From: Sphingomonas sp.
GTDB lineage: Bacteria; Pseudomonadota; Alphaproteobacteria; Sphingomonadales; Sphingomonadaceae
Direction: 5' to 3'
DNA: 64,000 nt
Assembly (NCBI GenBank): GCA_002707985.1
Contig: PAOI01000024.1
Span: forward strand, 11,018-75,017
The position numbers were made by a program, and so were the translations under genes. Each line of letters starts with the position of its first letter. The first letter of the stretch is position 1. The notes under the pieces are model-generated. The model was not told the origin of the DNA, made no database searches, and saw nothing but the letters and a program-made list of their open reading frames with translations. This document shows, piece after piece, positions 42,116 through 51,489 of the stretch.

Positions 42116-43297
42116 GTGATCGACAACCTGGAAACCTTTCGCGCCGAAACGCGCGCATGGCTTGAGGCAAATTGCCCGCCCGAAATGCGGCAGCCGATGC
42201 GCAGCGAAAAAGACGCCAATTGGGGCGGCCGCAAGGCGGTGTACCAGCCGGGGCAGAAGGAATGGATGGACGCGATGGCCAGCCGCGGCTGGACCGTGCC
42301 CGACTGGCCCAAAGCCTATGGCGGCGGAGGCCTGTCACCCGCCGAAACCAAGATATTGCGCGAGGAAATGGCCAAGCTCGGCTGTCGCAATCCGCTCAAC
42401 AGCTTCGGCATCTCGATGCTCGGCCCGGCACTGCTCAAATATGGCACCGAGGAACAGAAGCTCGAACATCTGCCCAAAATCGCACGCGGCGAAATCCGCT
42501 GGTGCCAGGGCTATTCCGAACCCAATGCCGGATCGGACCTCGCCGGCCTCGCCACCTCTGCCGAGGACAAGGGCGATCATTTCCTCGTCAACGGGCAAAA
42601 GGTCTGGACCAGCTATGCCGATCAGGCAGACTGGATCTTCTGCCTCGTCCGCACCGACAAGACGAACAAGCATCGCGGCATCAGCTTTGTCCTGTTCGAC
42701 ATGGAAACGCCGGGCGTTTCGACCCGGCCGATCCTGCTGATTTCGGGCTATTCCCCCTTCTGCGAAACCTTTTTCGACGATGTGAAGGTGCCCAAGGAAA
42801 ATCTGGTCGGCGAGCTTAATCGCGGCTGGGACGTCGCCAAATATCTGCTCGGCCATGAGCGCGAGATGATCTCCGGCATGGGCGGCGAAAGCGGCAATCG
42901 CGCGCTTCACGCGCTTGCCCGCGACAAGACCGGGCTGGATGGCGAAGGCCGCCTCGCCGATCCGCTGCTCCGCGCGCAGATGGCGCTCTATGAAGTGCGC
43001 AGCCGCGCGTTCAAGGCGATGTCCGAAAAGTTCATGGACGAACTCAAGGCGGGTCGCGCGCATCCCGCCCAGCCGAGCATGATGAAATATTACGGCACCG
43101 AGCTGAACAAGACCCGCAACGAGCTGATGATGGCGGCGGGCGGGTCGGACCTGCTCGAATGGGAAAGTGACGCATCAAACGGCGGCGCGGCGGCGCGCGC
43201 ATGGCTGCGCACCAAGGCCAATTCGATCGAAGGCGGGACGAGCGAGATTCAGCTCAACATCATCGCCAAACGCATCCTAGACCTGCCGGGCGCCTGA
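42116..43297 (+). CDS. Acyl-CoA dehydrogenase
   Basis: WCQGYSEPNAGSDLAGLATSAEDKGDHFLVNGQKVWTSYADQADW; C-terminal NSIEGGTSEIQLNIIAKRIL. Confidence 0.94.
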   Translation: MIDNLETFRAETRAWLEANCPPEMRQPMRSEKDANWGGRKAVYQPGQKEWMDAMASRGWTVPDWPKAYGGGGLSPAETKILREEMAKLGCRNPLNSFGISMLGPALLKYGTEEQKLEHLPKIARGEIRWCQGYSEPNAGSDLAGLATSAEDKGDHFLVNGQKVWTSYADQADWIFCLVRTDKTNKHRGISFVLFDMETPGVSTRPILLISGYSPFCETFFDDVKVPKENLVGELNRGWDVAKYLLGHEREMISGMGGESGNRALHALARDKTGLDGEGRLADPLLRAQMALYEVRSRAFKAMSEKFMDELKAGRAHPAQPSMMKYYGTELNKTRNELMMAAGGSDLLEWESDASNGGAAARAWLRTKANSIEGGTSEIQLNIIAKRILDLPGA

Positions 43298-43437
43298 GCC
43301 GTCGCCCCTGCTCAGGCAGGGGCCCATGGCTCCAACATATCGCGAACCAGCTGACACTATCCTGTTCAATCACCGTCAACCGGTTCCGCAAACTACACAG
43401 AAATAGGCCCCGTACAGGGGCGACGGAGTGAGAAAAA

Positions 43438-44550
43438 ATGCCTCTCTTCCTCGATGACGAACAGACGATGCTGCGCGACACCGCGCGCGATTTCGTGTCC
43501 GAACAAATGCCCGTCGCCCATATGCGCAAGCTGCGCGACGACAAAAGCGCCGACGGATTTTCGCGCGACCACTGGAAGTCCTTCGCCGAAATGGGCTTCA
43601 CCGGCATCCTGATTCCAGAGGGTGATGGCGGCCTCGGCCTCGGCCATGTCGAAGCCGGCGTGGTGCTGGAAGAGATCGGGCGCAACCTGTCCCCCTCGCC
43701 CTTTCTCACCACTGCCGTCGCAGCGGTCGAGGCGCTCAGGGGCTCGGCGCAACGCGAACGCTGGTTCCCCGGCATCATCGCCGGCGAAACCGTCGCCGCG
43801 CTCGCGATCGACGAAAAGCCCAAGCATAACGGCAAGGTCGCGATGCAGGCGCGCCGCGCGGGCAATGGCTATCGCCTGTCGGGTGCCAAGCAATTCGTGA
43901 CGCACGGCCATGTCGCCGACCTGCTGATCGTCGCCGCGCATGTCGAAGAGAATGCGGATGTCACGCTCTTCGCCGTCCCCGCGGGCACCGCCGGCGTCAC
44001 CGCCACGCCCGAGCGGCTGACCGATGCCAGCATCGCCGCGCGCGTGCAGTTCGATGATGTTCAGCTCGATGGCGACGCTGTGATCGGCGGCGAGGATGGC
44101 GGCGAGGCCTATGCCCGGCTGCTCGACGCCGCGCGCATCGGCGCTTCGGCGGAAATGCTCGGCGTCGGCGGCGGCGCGATGGACATGACCATGTCCTATC
44201 TCAAGGACCGCAAGCAGTTCGGCGTCGCGATCGGCAGCTTTCAGGCGCTGCAACACCGCGCCGCACATCTCTATTCCGAACTCGAAGTCGCCCGCGCCGC
44301 CGTGCTCAAGGCGCAGCAGCTGCTCGACACCGGATCGGAGGAAGCGGCGATGGCCGCTGCTGTCGCCAAGGCGATGACCGGCCTTGCCACCACGCTGGCG
44401 GTGCAGGAAGGCGTCCAGATGCATGGCGGCATCGGCATGACCGACGAACATGACATCGGCTTTTACATGAAGCGCGGTCGCGTGCTGGCAGAGATGTTCG
44501 GCGACACCAATTTCCACGCCGACGCGGTGGCGCGGATGGCCGGCTTTTAG
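43438..44550 (+). CDS. Acyl-CoA dehydrogenase
   Basis: FAEMGFTGILIPEGDGGLGLGHVEAGVVLEEIGR; QEGVQMHGGIGMTDEHDIGFYMKRGRV. Confidence 0.92.
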   Translation: MPLFLDDEQTMLRDTARDFVSEQMPVAHMRKLRDDKSADGFSRDHWKSFAEMGFTGILIPEGDGGLGLGHVEAGVVLEEIGRNLSPSPFLTTAVAAVEALRGSAQRERWFPGIIAGETVAALAIDEKPKHNGKVAMQARRAGNGYRLSGAKQFVTHGHVADLLIVAAHVEENADVTLFAVPAGTAGVTATPERLTDASIAARVQFDDVQLDGDAVIGGEDGGEAYARLLDAARIGASAEMLGVGGGAMDMTMSYLKDRKQFGVAIGSFQALQHRAAHLYSELEVARAAVLKAQQLLDTGSEEAAMAAAVAKAMTGLATTLAVQEGVQMHGGIGMTDEHDIGFYMKRGRVLAEMFGDTNFHADAVARMAGF

Positions 44551-44655
44551 GCAGCCGGCCATGGCCTCATGCCGCCATTTGCGACCATGATCGGCCCTCG
44601 ACATCCCCGCTGACGAAACTTGCCAGCCGCCACCGGTTGTAACATTGGATCCGGC

Positions 44656-45558
44656 ATGACTGACCATCCCACCCGCGCAACCACGCCCGAACAGCTCGTC
44701 CAGCAGCTGGTGACATTGCTCGATGTCGAGGAAATCGACCGCGACCTCTATCGCGGCAGCCGCCAGCCCGGCGGCGTCGGTCGCGTGTTCGGCGGCCAGG
44801 TGATCGCGCAGGCGCTTCAGTCGGCCCAACGTTCGGTGGAGGGCAAGACCGCCCATTCGCTCCACGCCTATTTCATGCGGCCCGGCGATGAGGATTATCC
44901 GATCATCTATCGCGTCGTTCGCGATTTCGATGGCGGCAGCTTCGCCAATCGCCGCATCATCGCGTTGCAGCGGGGTCAGCCGATCCTCAACATGATCGCA
45001 TCGTTCCAGCGGCCGGAGGACGGGCTGCGCCATCAGGACGCGATGCCCGATGTGCCGCCTCCCGAAGACCTGCGTTCGGAAAATGAAGTGCGGAAGGAAT
45101 ATTCCACCGAAATTCCCGAAAAATTTCGTCCCTTCTTCCTGCGCGAACGTCCGATCGAAATCCGTCCCTGCGATCCGCGCTACTGGATGCACCCGGAACC
45201 GCGCCCGGCGGTACAGAGCAGCTGGTTCCGGCTCGTCGGCACGGCGCCGGACGATCCCGCGCTGCATCGCGCCATCCTCGCCTATGCGTCCGACATGGCG
45301 TTGCTGGGCACGTCGATGCTGCCGCATGGCGTCAACTGGCTGACCACCCGGATGCAGACGGCCAGCCTCGATCATGCGGTCTGGCTGCATGAGGATTTTC
45401 GCGCGGACGAATGGCTGCTCTATCATTGCGACAGTCCCTGGGCGGGTCATGGTCGCGGCTTCAATCGCGGCCAGATCTTCACGCAGGACGGGCGGCTCGT
45501 CGCCAGCACCAGTCAGGAAGGGCTGATCCGCCTGCGCGACAAACCGGCAAAGGACTGA
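44656..45558 (+). CDS. Acyl-CoA thioesterase II (TesB-like)
   Basis: VFGGQVIAQALQSAQRSVEGKTAHSLHAYFMRPGD; SLDHAVWLHEDFRADEWLLYHCDSPWAGHGRGFNRGQIFTQDGRLVASTSQEGLIR. Confidence 0.92.
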   Translation: MTDHPTRATTPEQLVQQLVTLLDVEEIDRDLYRGSRQPGGVGRVFGGQVIAQALQSAQRSVEGKTAHSLHAYFMRPGDEDYPIIYRVVRDFDGGSFANRRIIALQRGQPILNMIASFQRPEDGLRHQDAMPDVPPPEDLRSENEVRKEYSTEIPEKFRPFFLRERPIEIRPCDPRYWMHPEPRPAVQSSWFRLVGTAPDDPALHRAILAYASDMALLGTSMLPHGVNWLTTRMQTASLDHAVWLHEDFRADEWLLYHCDSPWAGHGRGFNRGQIFTQDGRLVASTSQEGLIRLRDKPAKD

Positions 45559-45633
45559 AGGCGCGCGGGGAACGCAGCCGCGATCGGGGCGTTGCCAAAG
45601 GCATCCTGTCCCGAATGCCACGGAAGGCTCCCG

Positions 45634-46032
45634 ATGCTCTTCGCCCTGCTGATGCTTGCCCTGCCGCAAGACGCTTTGCTCGCCGAAACGTCCATGTTCG
45701 ACGCGACCGAAGTTGCCGAACGGCTCGACGTCACCAGCTTTCCCAATTCGATCGGCCCGCGTCGCGAAGCGGACAAGCATCGGTTCGCCGATTACGGCTT
45801 TACCGAAATTGCGGACGATGCCGGTACGGCAGAGCTGACCAGCGCCGACGGCGAATGGGTATTCCGTATCCGCGTGCTCGGCGCGAGTGGAGACACGATC
45901 CGCATCTGCGTGCTCGATCGCGCTCTTAACGGCGGCAGTTATTTCACTGTGAAACCAGTGGAAATTTCCGAAGGTGACGATGGCCTGTTCCATGCGACGG
46001 GGCGCGAAATCACCTCGCCGGATTGCCAGTAA
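45634..46032 (+). CDS. Exported hypothetical protein
   Basis: Hydrophobic N-terminus MLFALLMLALPQDALLAE; no family recognised. Confidence 0.6.
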   Translation: MLFALLMLALPQDALLAETSMFDATEVAERLDVTSFPNSIGPRREADKHRFADYGFTEIADDAGTAELTSADGEWVFRIRVLGASGDTIRICVLDRALNGGSYFTVKPVEISEGDDGLFHATGREITSPDCQ

Positions 46033-46047
46033 GAAAGCCTCCGCCGC

Positions 46048-46740
46048 TCAGCGATTGGGCAGCACCGATATACTCACCGGCAGATATAGATAGACTTCGG
46101 TCAGGCTGGCACGCACCCATCGCACCGGCTGCTCCAGCCCCGAAACCGTAACGCCATATCCGTCGCCGAACGCAGCAGCGGTGCGCTTCGCATCCTCCGC
46201 CGCCAGCGCGATAATCTCGCCACGATATTGATTGGGATCGACCACGGAAAGCGACAGGTCGCTTTCGGCCTCCATCTGCGCGCGTCCGACCGCCGGAACA
46301 GCCGCCACGAAACGCGTGATCCTGCCCAGGGCATCGGCGGAATTCATCCCCGGCTCCAGCCGTGCCTTGACGAAAAAGCGCGTCAGGTTCGTATCGGGTC
46401 GCCGATCGCTTTCCAGCGGAAGGTCGCGATAATTTTCGAGCGTCAGCGGTTCCACGATCAACTGCCCGGTCGCCAGTTCGACACCATGGCGCGGCGCCAG
46501 TTCGATCGCGCGGCGGATCATGCCGTAAATCTCGTCCTGCCGTTGCGGTGCATCGCGCGTATCTCCCGACACGCTGACTTCCAGAATGGCGAAATCGGCA
46601 GTCCGTTTGACACGAATGACGGGAATGGACGTGACATCGTCACGCCGCGCGCCGGTCACGACGATTTCCTGCGCAAATGCCGGGATGGTGGGGAACAGGG
46701 CCGCGACCGTCGCCAATCCCATCAGAACGCGCTTCATCAC
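46048..46740 (-). CDS. Exported hypothetical protein with TonB-receptor-like EIVVTGARR motif
   Basis: Signal peptide followed by QEIVVTGARRDD; the rest resembles a SIMPL/DUF541-type fold but is too short for a beta-barrel. Confidence 0.65.
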   Translation of the reverse strand: MMKRVLMGLATVAALFPTIPAFAQEIVVTGARRDDVTSIPVIRVKRTADFAILEVSVSGDTRDAPQRQDEIYGMIRRAIELAPRHGVELATGQLIVEPLTLENYRDLPLESDRRPDTNLTRFFVKARLEPGMNSADALGRITRFVAAVPAVGRAQMEAESDLSLSVVDPNQYRGEIIALAAEDAKRTAAAFGDGYGVTVSGLEQPVRWVRASLTEVYLYLPVSISVLPNR

Positions 46741-46916
46741 CCCTCTCCCATCGTCGCTGCGGATGGCAAAGGCTCGGCGCGCGAAACCGTCAAGTCAAAT
46801 GACAAAGCCGCACGGAAGAGGGCATTCCGAGGCCAGGCTCCGGCGCCGTGATTCTCCGCTGTCCTACATTTGCGGAAATTGATACCGAATCGGTCGGTCA
46901 TATTGTTGGGGCGCGT

Positions 46917-46940
46917 GCACCAACACGCGCGTGTTGGTGC
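46917..46940. repeat. 24-bp perfect palindrome
   Basis: GCACCAACACGCGCGTGTTGGTGC equals its reverse complement. Confidence 0.9.
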
Positions 46941-47110
46941 GAACCGGTGCGAACTTTGCACGGATTTGCGTGGCTTTTGCCAATCTGGCGATAATGGAAA
47001 ATCGCCCGACCGCATTCCACGCGCTCTTTCTCAGTTCCAGTCGATCCCGCCGGAAGCCAATGCGCGCCCGGCGAGGACGGAGGTCATGCCTGACCTGCGT
47101 CCGTCCCGCG

Positions 47111-47911
47111 TCAGAAACTGGTTTTTCCGAATTCCTGACGCGTCACCGGATGGCTGGTCGAAAGCCCGCCATCGACCACCCATGCCTGTCCGTTGACATA
47201 GCTGGCGTCCGACGAAGCGAGAAACAGTGCAACCCGCGCAATTTCCTCGGGCACGCCGCCGCGCCGCATCGGGTTCAGCCGGCCGATCCTGTCCTCGACG
47301 CCCTTGGCGCGGGCATATTCATATGCCGACGCGGTCATGCCCGTTTCGATAAGCCCCGGGCAGATCGCATTGATCCGCACATTGCTGCCCGAAAACTGCT
47401 GCGCGGCGGTCTGCACCAGATTGATGACTCCCGCCTTGGACGCCGAATAAGCCGGTCCGCCGGCACCCGAGCGAAGTCCCGCGACGCTGGCGGTACAGAT
47501 GATCGCACCGCCGCCACGTTCGACGATCTTCTGCCCGGCATGCTTGATCGCCATCGCCGGGCCGATCAGGTTGATCCGCAGGATTTCCGTCCAGTCTGTC
47601 GCGCTCTGGTCGAAAATTCCGGCCGCACCGCCCGAAACCCCGGCATTGGCGAAAAAGACATCGATCCCGCCATGCGCGTCGCATGCCGTCGCGACCAGCG
47701 CCGCGACATCATCTTCGGATCCCGCATCCATCCGAACTGCCTGGGCGGAACCGCCCGCATCGACAATCGCCGCAACGGTTCGTTCGACGCCATCCGACAG
47801 ATCGGCGGCAATGACGCTGGCGCCTTCAGCGGCAAACAGCATTGCCGACGCACGACCGATGCCCGATGCGGCGCCGGTGACGACCACCGACTTGCCCTGA
47901 AATCTGTGCAT
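47111..47911 (-). CDS. SDR family oxidoreductase
   Basis: [46 protein letters not shown]. Confidence 0.93.
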   Translation of the reverse strand: MHRFQGKSVVVTGAASGIGRASAMLFAAEGASVIAADLSDGVERTVAAIVDAGGSAQAVRMDAGSEDDVAALVATACDAHGGIDVFFANAGVSGGAAGIFDQSATDWTEILRINLIGPAMAIKHAGQKIVERGGGAIICTASVAGLRSGAGGPAYSASKAGVINLVQTAAQQFSGSNVRINAICPGLIETGMTASAYEYARAKGVEDRIGRLNPMRRGGVPEEIARVALFLASSDASYVNGQAWVVDGGLSTSHPVTRQEFGKTSF

Positions 47912-47924
47912 CTTTTCTCTCCTG

Positions 47925-48944
47925 TCAGCGCGCGCCCGCACGCTGTGCGAATTTCCAGCTTGCAGCCGCCAGCGCGGGCAATCGCGCGACCGTCGCAGCG
48001 GCCTGTTTGCTCGACGCATTGCCGTCGATCATCCGCTTCTTGATGCCCTGAACAATCCCCGCCAGGCGGAAGAAATTATACGAGAAATACCAGTCGAGCT
48101 GCGGCACGCCGTCGCGTCCGGTCGCCGCGCAATAACGTTCGACGGTTTCCTCGATCGTGGGAATGCCGCTGTCGCCGCCCGACAGGCCCTCGATACCCGC
48201 ACGACCATCGGCGGGAGTCACCCAGTTCATCAGCAGATAGGAGAAATCGGCAAGCGGATCGCCGAGCGTCGACAATTCCCAATCGAGCACCGCCAATACC
48301 TCGGGCCGGTCGGGGGCATAGATCATGTTGTCGATACGGTAATCGCCATGGACGATCGATGTCCGCGTCTGCTCGGGCACTGTGGCGGGCAGAAATTCGA
48401 TCAGCTTCTCGATTTCCGGAATATCGTCGGTCTGGCTGGCGCGATATTGTTTCGACCAGCGGCCCACCTGCCGCTCGAAATAATTGCCCGGCTTGCCATA
48501 ACTGCCCAGCCCGACCGCCTCGTGATCGATATCGTGAAGCGCGGCCAGCGTATCGACCATCGCCCAATAATGATCGCGCCGCAGATCGGGCGCCATGTCG
48601 GGCAGGCTGCCGTCCCAGATCGTCCGCCCGACCACCATCTCCATGATGTAGAAGGCCGATCCGATCACGCCGTCATCCTCGCACAACCCATAGGGCCGCG
48701 CGACGGGAAAGCCGGTGGGATGCAGCGCCGCGATCAGGCGATATTCGCGGTCGACGGCATGGGCGGAGGGCAGCAACGGCCCGAACGGCTTGCGCCGCAG
48801 GACATAGGCGCCGCTTTTCGCCTGAAGCCGATAGGTCGGGTTGCTCTGGCCGCCCGGAAATTTCTCCGCCGTCACCGGCCCTTCAAAACCGGCCACATTC
48901 GCGGCCATCCATTCGGCCAGCTTTTCGCAATCCAGGTCGCTCAT
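47925..48944 (-). CDS. APH-fold phosphotransferase (ACAD10/11 N-domain/LvaA-like)
   Basis: [71 protein letters not shown]. Confidence 0.9.
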   Translation of the reverse strand: MSDLDCEKLAEWMAANVAGFEGPVTAEKFPGGQSNPTYRLQAKSGAYVLRRKPFGPLLPSAHAVDREYRLIAALHPTGFPVARPYGLCEDDGVIGSAFYIMEMVVGRTIWDGSLPDMAPDLRRDHYWAMVDTLAALHDIDHEAVGLGSYGKPGNYFERQVGRWSKQYRASQTDDIPEIEKLIEFLPATVPEQTRTSIVHGDYRIDNMIYAPDRPEVLAVLDWELSTLGDPLADFSYLLMNWVTPADGRAGIEGLSGGDSGIPTIEETVERYCAATGRDGVPQLDWYFSYNFFRLAGIVQGIKKRMIDGNASSKQAAATVARLPALAAASWKFAQRAGAR

Positions 48945-50026
48945 GCGAATTCGATCACCGACCGCACGGTGTCTCCCTTGCGCAGCTTGTCCATCGCATC
49001 GTTGATATCTTCCAGCCGAATCCGCTCGGCCACCATGGTGTCGAGGTCGAGCTTGCCGTCGAGATACATCTGCACCAGCCGCGGCATATCGATCGGGAAG
49101 CGCGTCGATCCGAGCAGCGAGCCTTGCAGTTTCTTGCCCGTCAGGAAGGTCGGACCGGCAATCGAGACATTGTTGCCCGGCGCAATCATCCCCAGGATCG
49201 TCGCCGTCCCGCCACGCCGCAGGATGTTCCAGGCCAGCTCCGCCGTGTTCGGTCGTCCGACGGCTTCGATCGCATAATGCACACCGCCATCGGTCATTTT
49301 CAGGACGGTTTTAAAAATGCCGTCTTCGCCCGGATCAGCGACATGCGTAGCGCCCATCTTGAGCGCCAGCTGCCGCTTCTCCGCAACCGGGTCGATCGCC
49401 AGGATCATGCCAGCCCCGGCGATCTTTGCGGCGTTGATTGCGGCAAGGCCGATACCCCCCGCCCCGATCACCGCGACGCTTTCGCCCGGGCGCACCCGGC
49501 TGTCGTTGAAGATCGCACCGGCTCCGGTGATGACCGCACAACCGAGCAGCGCGGCACGATCGAGCGGCATCTCCTTCGAAATCGCGACACAGGCATTTTC
49601 ATGCACCAGCATCGTTTCGGCAAAGGCCGACAGATTGAGGAACGGCGCCAGCGGCGTCCCATCGGCGAGCGACAGACGCGGTTCCTCCCCCTTTGCGCGC
49701 CGCGTCGAAGGGTCGATACACAGCGACGGCCGCCCGGTGATGCACATCTCGCACGATCCGCAGAAAACCGTGAAGAAGGTGATCACATGATCGCCGGGCC
49801 GGATCTGCGCGACGTCGCTGCCAACCGATTCGACAATGCCTGCTGCCTCATGCCCCGGCACCGTCGGCAACGGATGCGGAAAGGCACCATCGATAAAATG
49901 AAGATCGGACCGGCAAACACCGACCGCCGCGGTGCGGATCAGCACTTCGCGCGGTCCGGGCTTCGAAACCCGGACCTCCTCGATCGTCAACGGCTTGCCT
50001 GCCTCGCGGAGCACCGCTGCCTTCAT
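48941..50026 (-). CDS. Zinc-dependent MDR alcohol dehydrogenase
   Basis: GVCRSDLHFIDGAFPHPLPTVPGHEAAGIVESVG; VFCGSCEMCITGRPSLC; GAGGIGLAAINAAKIAGAG. Confidence 0.93.
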   Translation of the reverse strand: MKAAVLREAGKPLTIEEVRVSKPGPREVLIRTAAVGVCRSDLHFIDGAFPHPLPTVPGHEAAGIVESVGSDVAQIRPGDHVITFFTVFCGSCEMCITGRPSLCIDPSTRRAKGEEPRLSLADGTPLAPFLNLSAFAETMLVHENACVAISKEMPLDRAALLGCAVITGAGAIFNDSRVRPGESVAVIGAGGIGLAAINAAKIAGAGMILAIDPVAEKRQLALKMGATHVADPGEDGIFKTVLKMTDGGVHYAIEAVGRPNTAELAWNILRRGGTATILGMIAPGNNVSIAGPTFLTGKKLQGSLLGSTRFPIDMPRLVQMYLDGKLDLDTMVAERIRLEDINDAMDKLRKGDTVRSVIEFA

Positions 50027-50059
50027 GCCTCTTCTCCCTCTTCCCGAAGCAGGCGGCGC

Positions 50060-51316
50060 TTACGGCCGCTCCGCCATATGTTCGCCATGCCGCGCGAATT
50101 CGTGCCGGGCGATCGTGCGGTTGTGCACTTCGTCCGGCCCATCGGCGAACCGCAGCGTCCGGATGTTGGCCCAGGCGGCGGCGAGTGCGAAATCGTCCGA
50201 AACGCCTCCGCCGCCATGCGCCTGAATCGCGTCGTCGAGGATCGACAGGGCCATTTGCGGCGCCTGCACCTTGATCATCGAAATCTCCAGATGCGCGGCC
50301 TTGTTCCCGGCCTTGTCCATCATATCGGCGGCCTTCAGGCACAGAAGGCGCGTCATTTCGATATCGATGCGCGCCCGCGCGATCCGTTGTTCCCAGACCG
50401 AATGGTCCGAAATCCGCTTGCCGAACGCGATCCGGCTGACAAGGCGGCGGCCCATTGCGTCGATCGCCTCTTCCGCAGCGCCAATGGTGCGCATGCAATG
50501 ATGGATGCGGCCCGGTCCCAGGCGCCCCTGCGCGATTTCGAATCCGCGCCCTTCGCCGAGCAGCAGGTTCTCGGCAGGCACGCGAACATTGGTCAGCGAC
50601 ACTTCGCCATGACCATGCGGTGCATGGTCATACCCGAACACCGGCAGCATCCGTTCGATCTTCACGCCCGGCGTATCGAGCGGGACAAGGATCATGCTCT
50701 GCTGCGCGTGGCGCGTGGCATCGGGATCGGTCTTGCCCATCACGATCGCGATCTTGCAGCGCGGATCGCCGGTGCCCGACGACCACCATTTGCGACCGTT
50801 GATCACATATTCATCGCCGTCGCGCTCGATCCGCGTCTGGACGTTGGTTGCATCCGAGCTTGCCACGGCCGGCTCGGTCATCAGAAAGGCGGAACGGATT
50901 TCACCGTTCATCAGCGGACGCAGCCACGCTTCCTTCTGTGCCAGCGTGCCATAGCGATGGAACACTTCCATATTGCCGGTATCGGGCGCCGAGCAGTTGA
51001 AGCACTCCGACGCCCATTCGCTGCGCCCCATTTCCTCGGCGCAGAGCGCATATTCGAGGTTGGTGAGCTGTTCGCCTTCGAACACGAAGCTCTCATCGAC
51101 ATGCTTCTGACCCGAATGCGGCGGCATGAAGAGATTCCACAGCCCCTCGGCCCTTGCGAGCTTCTTGACGTCCTCGATCACCGGGACGTGCTGCCACCGG
51201 TCACCTTCGGCCACCTGGGCGCGATATTGCGGCGTGCGCGGGAGGATTTCGCGCGCTATGAAATTGCGAACCCGGTCGCGAAAATGCGTTTCGCGTTCGG
51301 TCAGCGTGAAATCCAT
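50060..51316 (-). CDS. Acyl-CoA dehydrogenase (ACAD10/11-like)
   Basis: [82 protein letters not shown]. Confidence 0.93.
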   Translation of the reverse strand: MDFTLTERETHFRDRVRNFIAREILPRTPQYRAQVAEGDRWQHVPVIEDVKKLARAEGLWNLFMPPHSGQKHVDESFVFEGEQLTNLEYALCAEEMGRSEWASECFNCSAPDTGNMEVFHRYGTLAQKEAWLRPLMNGEIRSAFLMTEPAVASSDATNVQTRIERDGDEYVINGRKWWSSGTGDPRCKIAIVMGKTDPDATRHAQQSMILVPLDTPGVKIERMLPVFGYDHAPHGHGEVSLTNVRVPAENLLLGEGRGFEIAQGRLGPGRIHHCMRTIGAAEEAIDAMGRRLVSRIAFGKRISDHSVWEQRIARARIDIEMTRLLCLKAADMMDKAGNKAAHLEISMIKVQAPQMALSILDDAIQAHGGGGVSDDFALAAAWANIRTLRFADGPDEVHNRTIARHEFARHGEHMAERP

Positions 51317-51370
51317 CTTTCCATCCTCTCTTATACCGCCCAGACATACCAACTGGCCCGGCTTAGAACG

Positions 51371-51386
51371 TACCGGATATTCGGTA
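51371..51386. promoter_or_regulatory. 16-bp imperfect dyad in divergent promoter region, candidate TetR operator
   Basis: TACCGGATATTCGGTA; 7 of 8 positions pair. Confidence 0.4.
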
Positions 51387-51489
51387 AAGGGAAACGAACG
51401 CTGTCGCAGAGCAATTTTTTATCGAATTTTGGCATGCCGCAACATCAAAAAACGCTTTGGCGCGGCGCCAAATCCGCTAAACTGGTCTG

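Noticed and set aside
43304-43323. GCCCCTG-CTCAGG-CAGGGGC hairpin after an acyl-CoA dehydrogenase
   Set aside because: Could be a weak terminator, but lacks a T-run and is too short to call confidently.
43393-45993. 866-aa minus-strand ORF opposite acyl-CoA dehydrogenase and tesB
   Set aside because: Spans two convincing opposite-strand genes; composition is typical of a GC-rich shadow frame.
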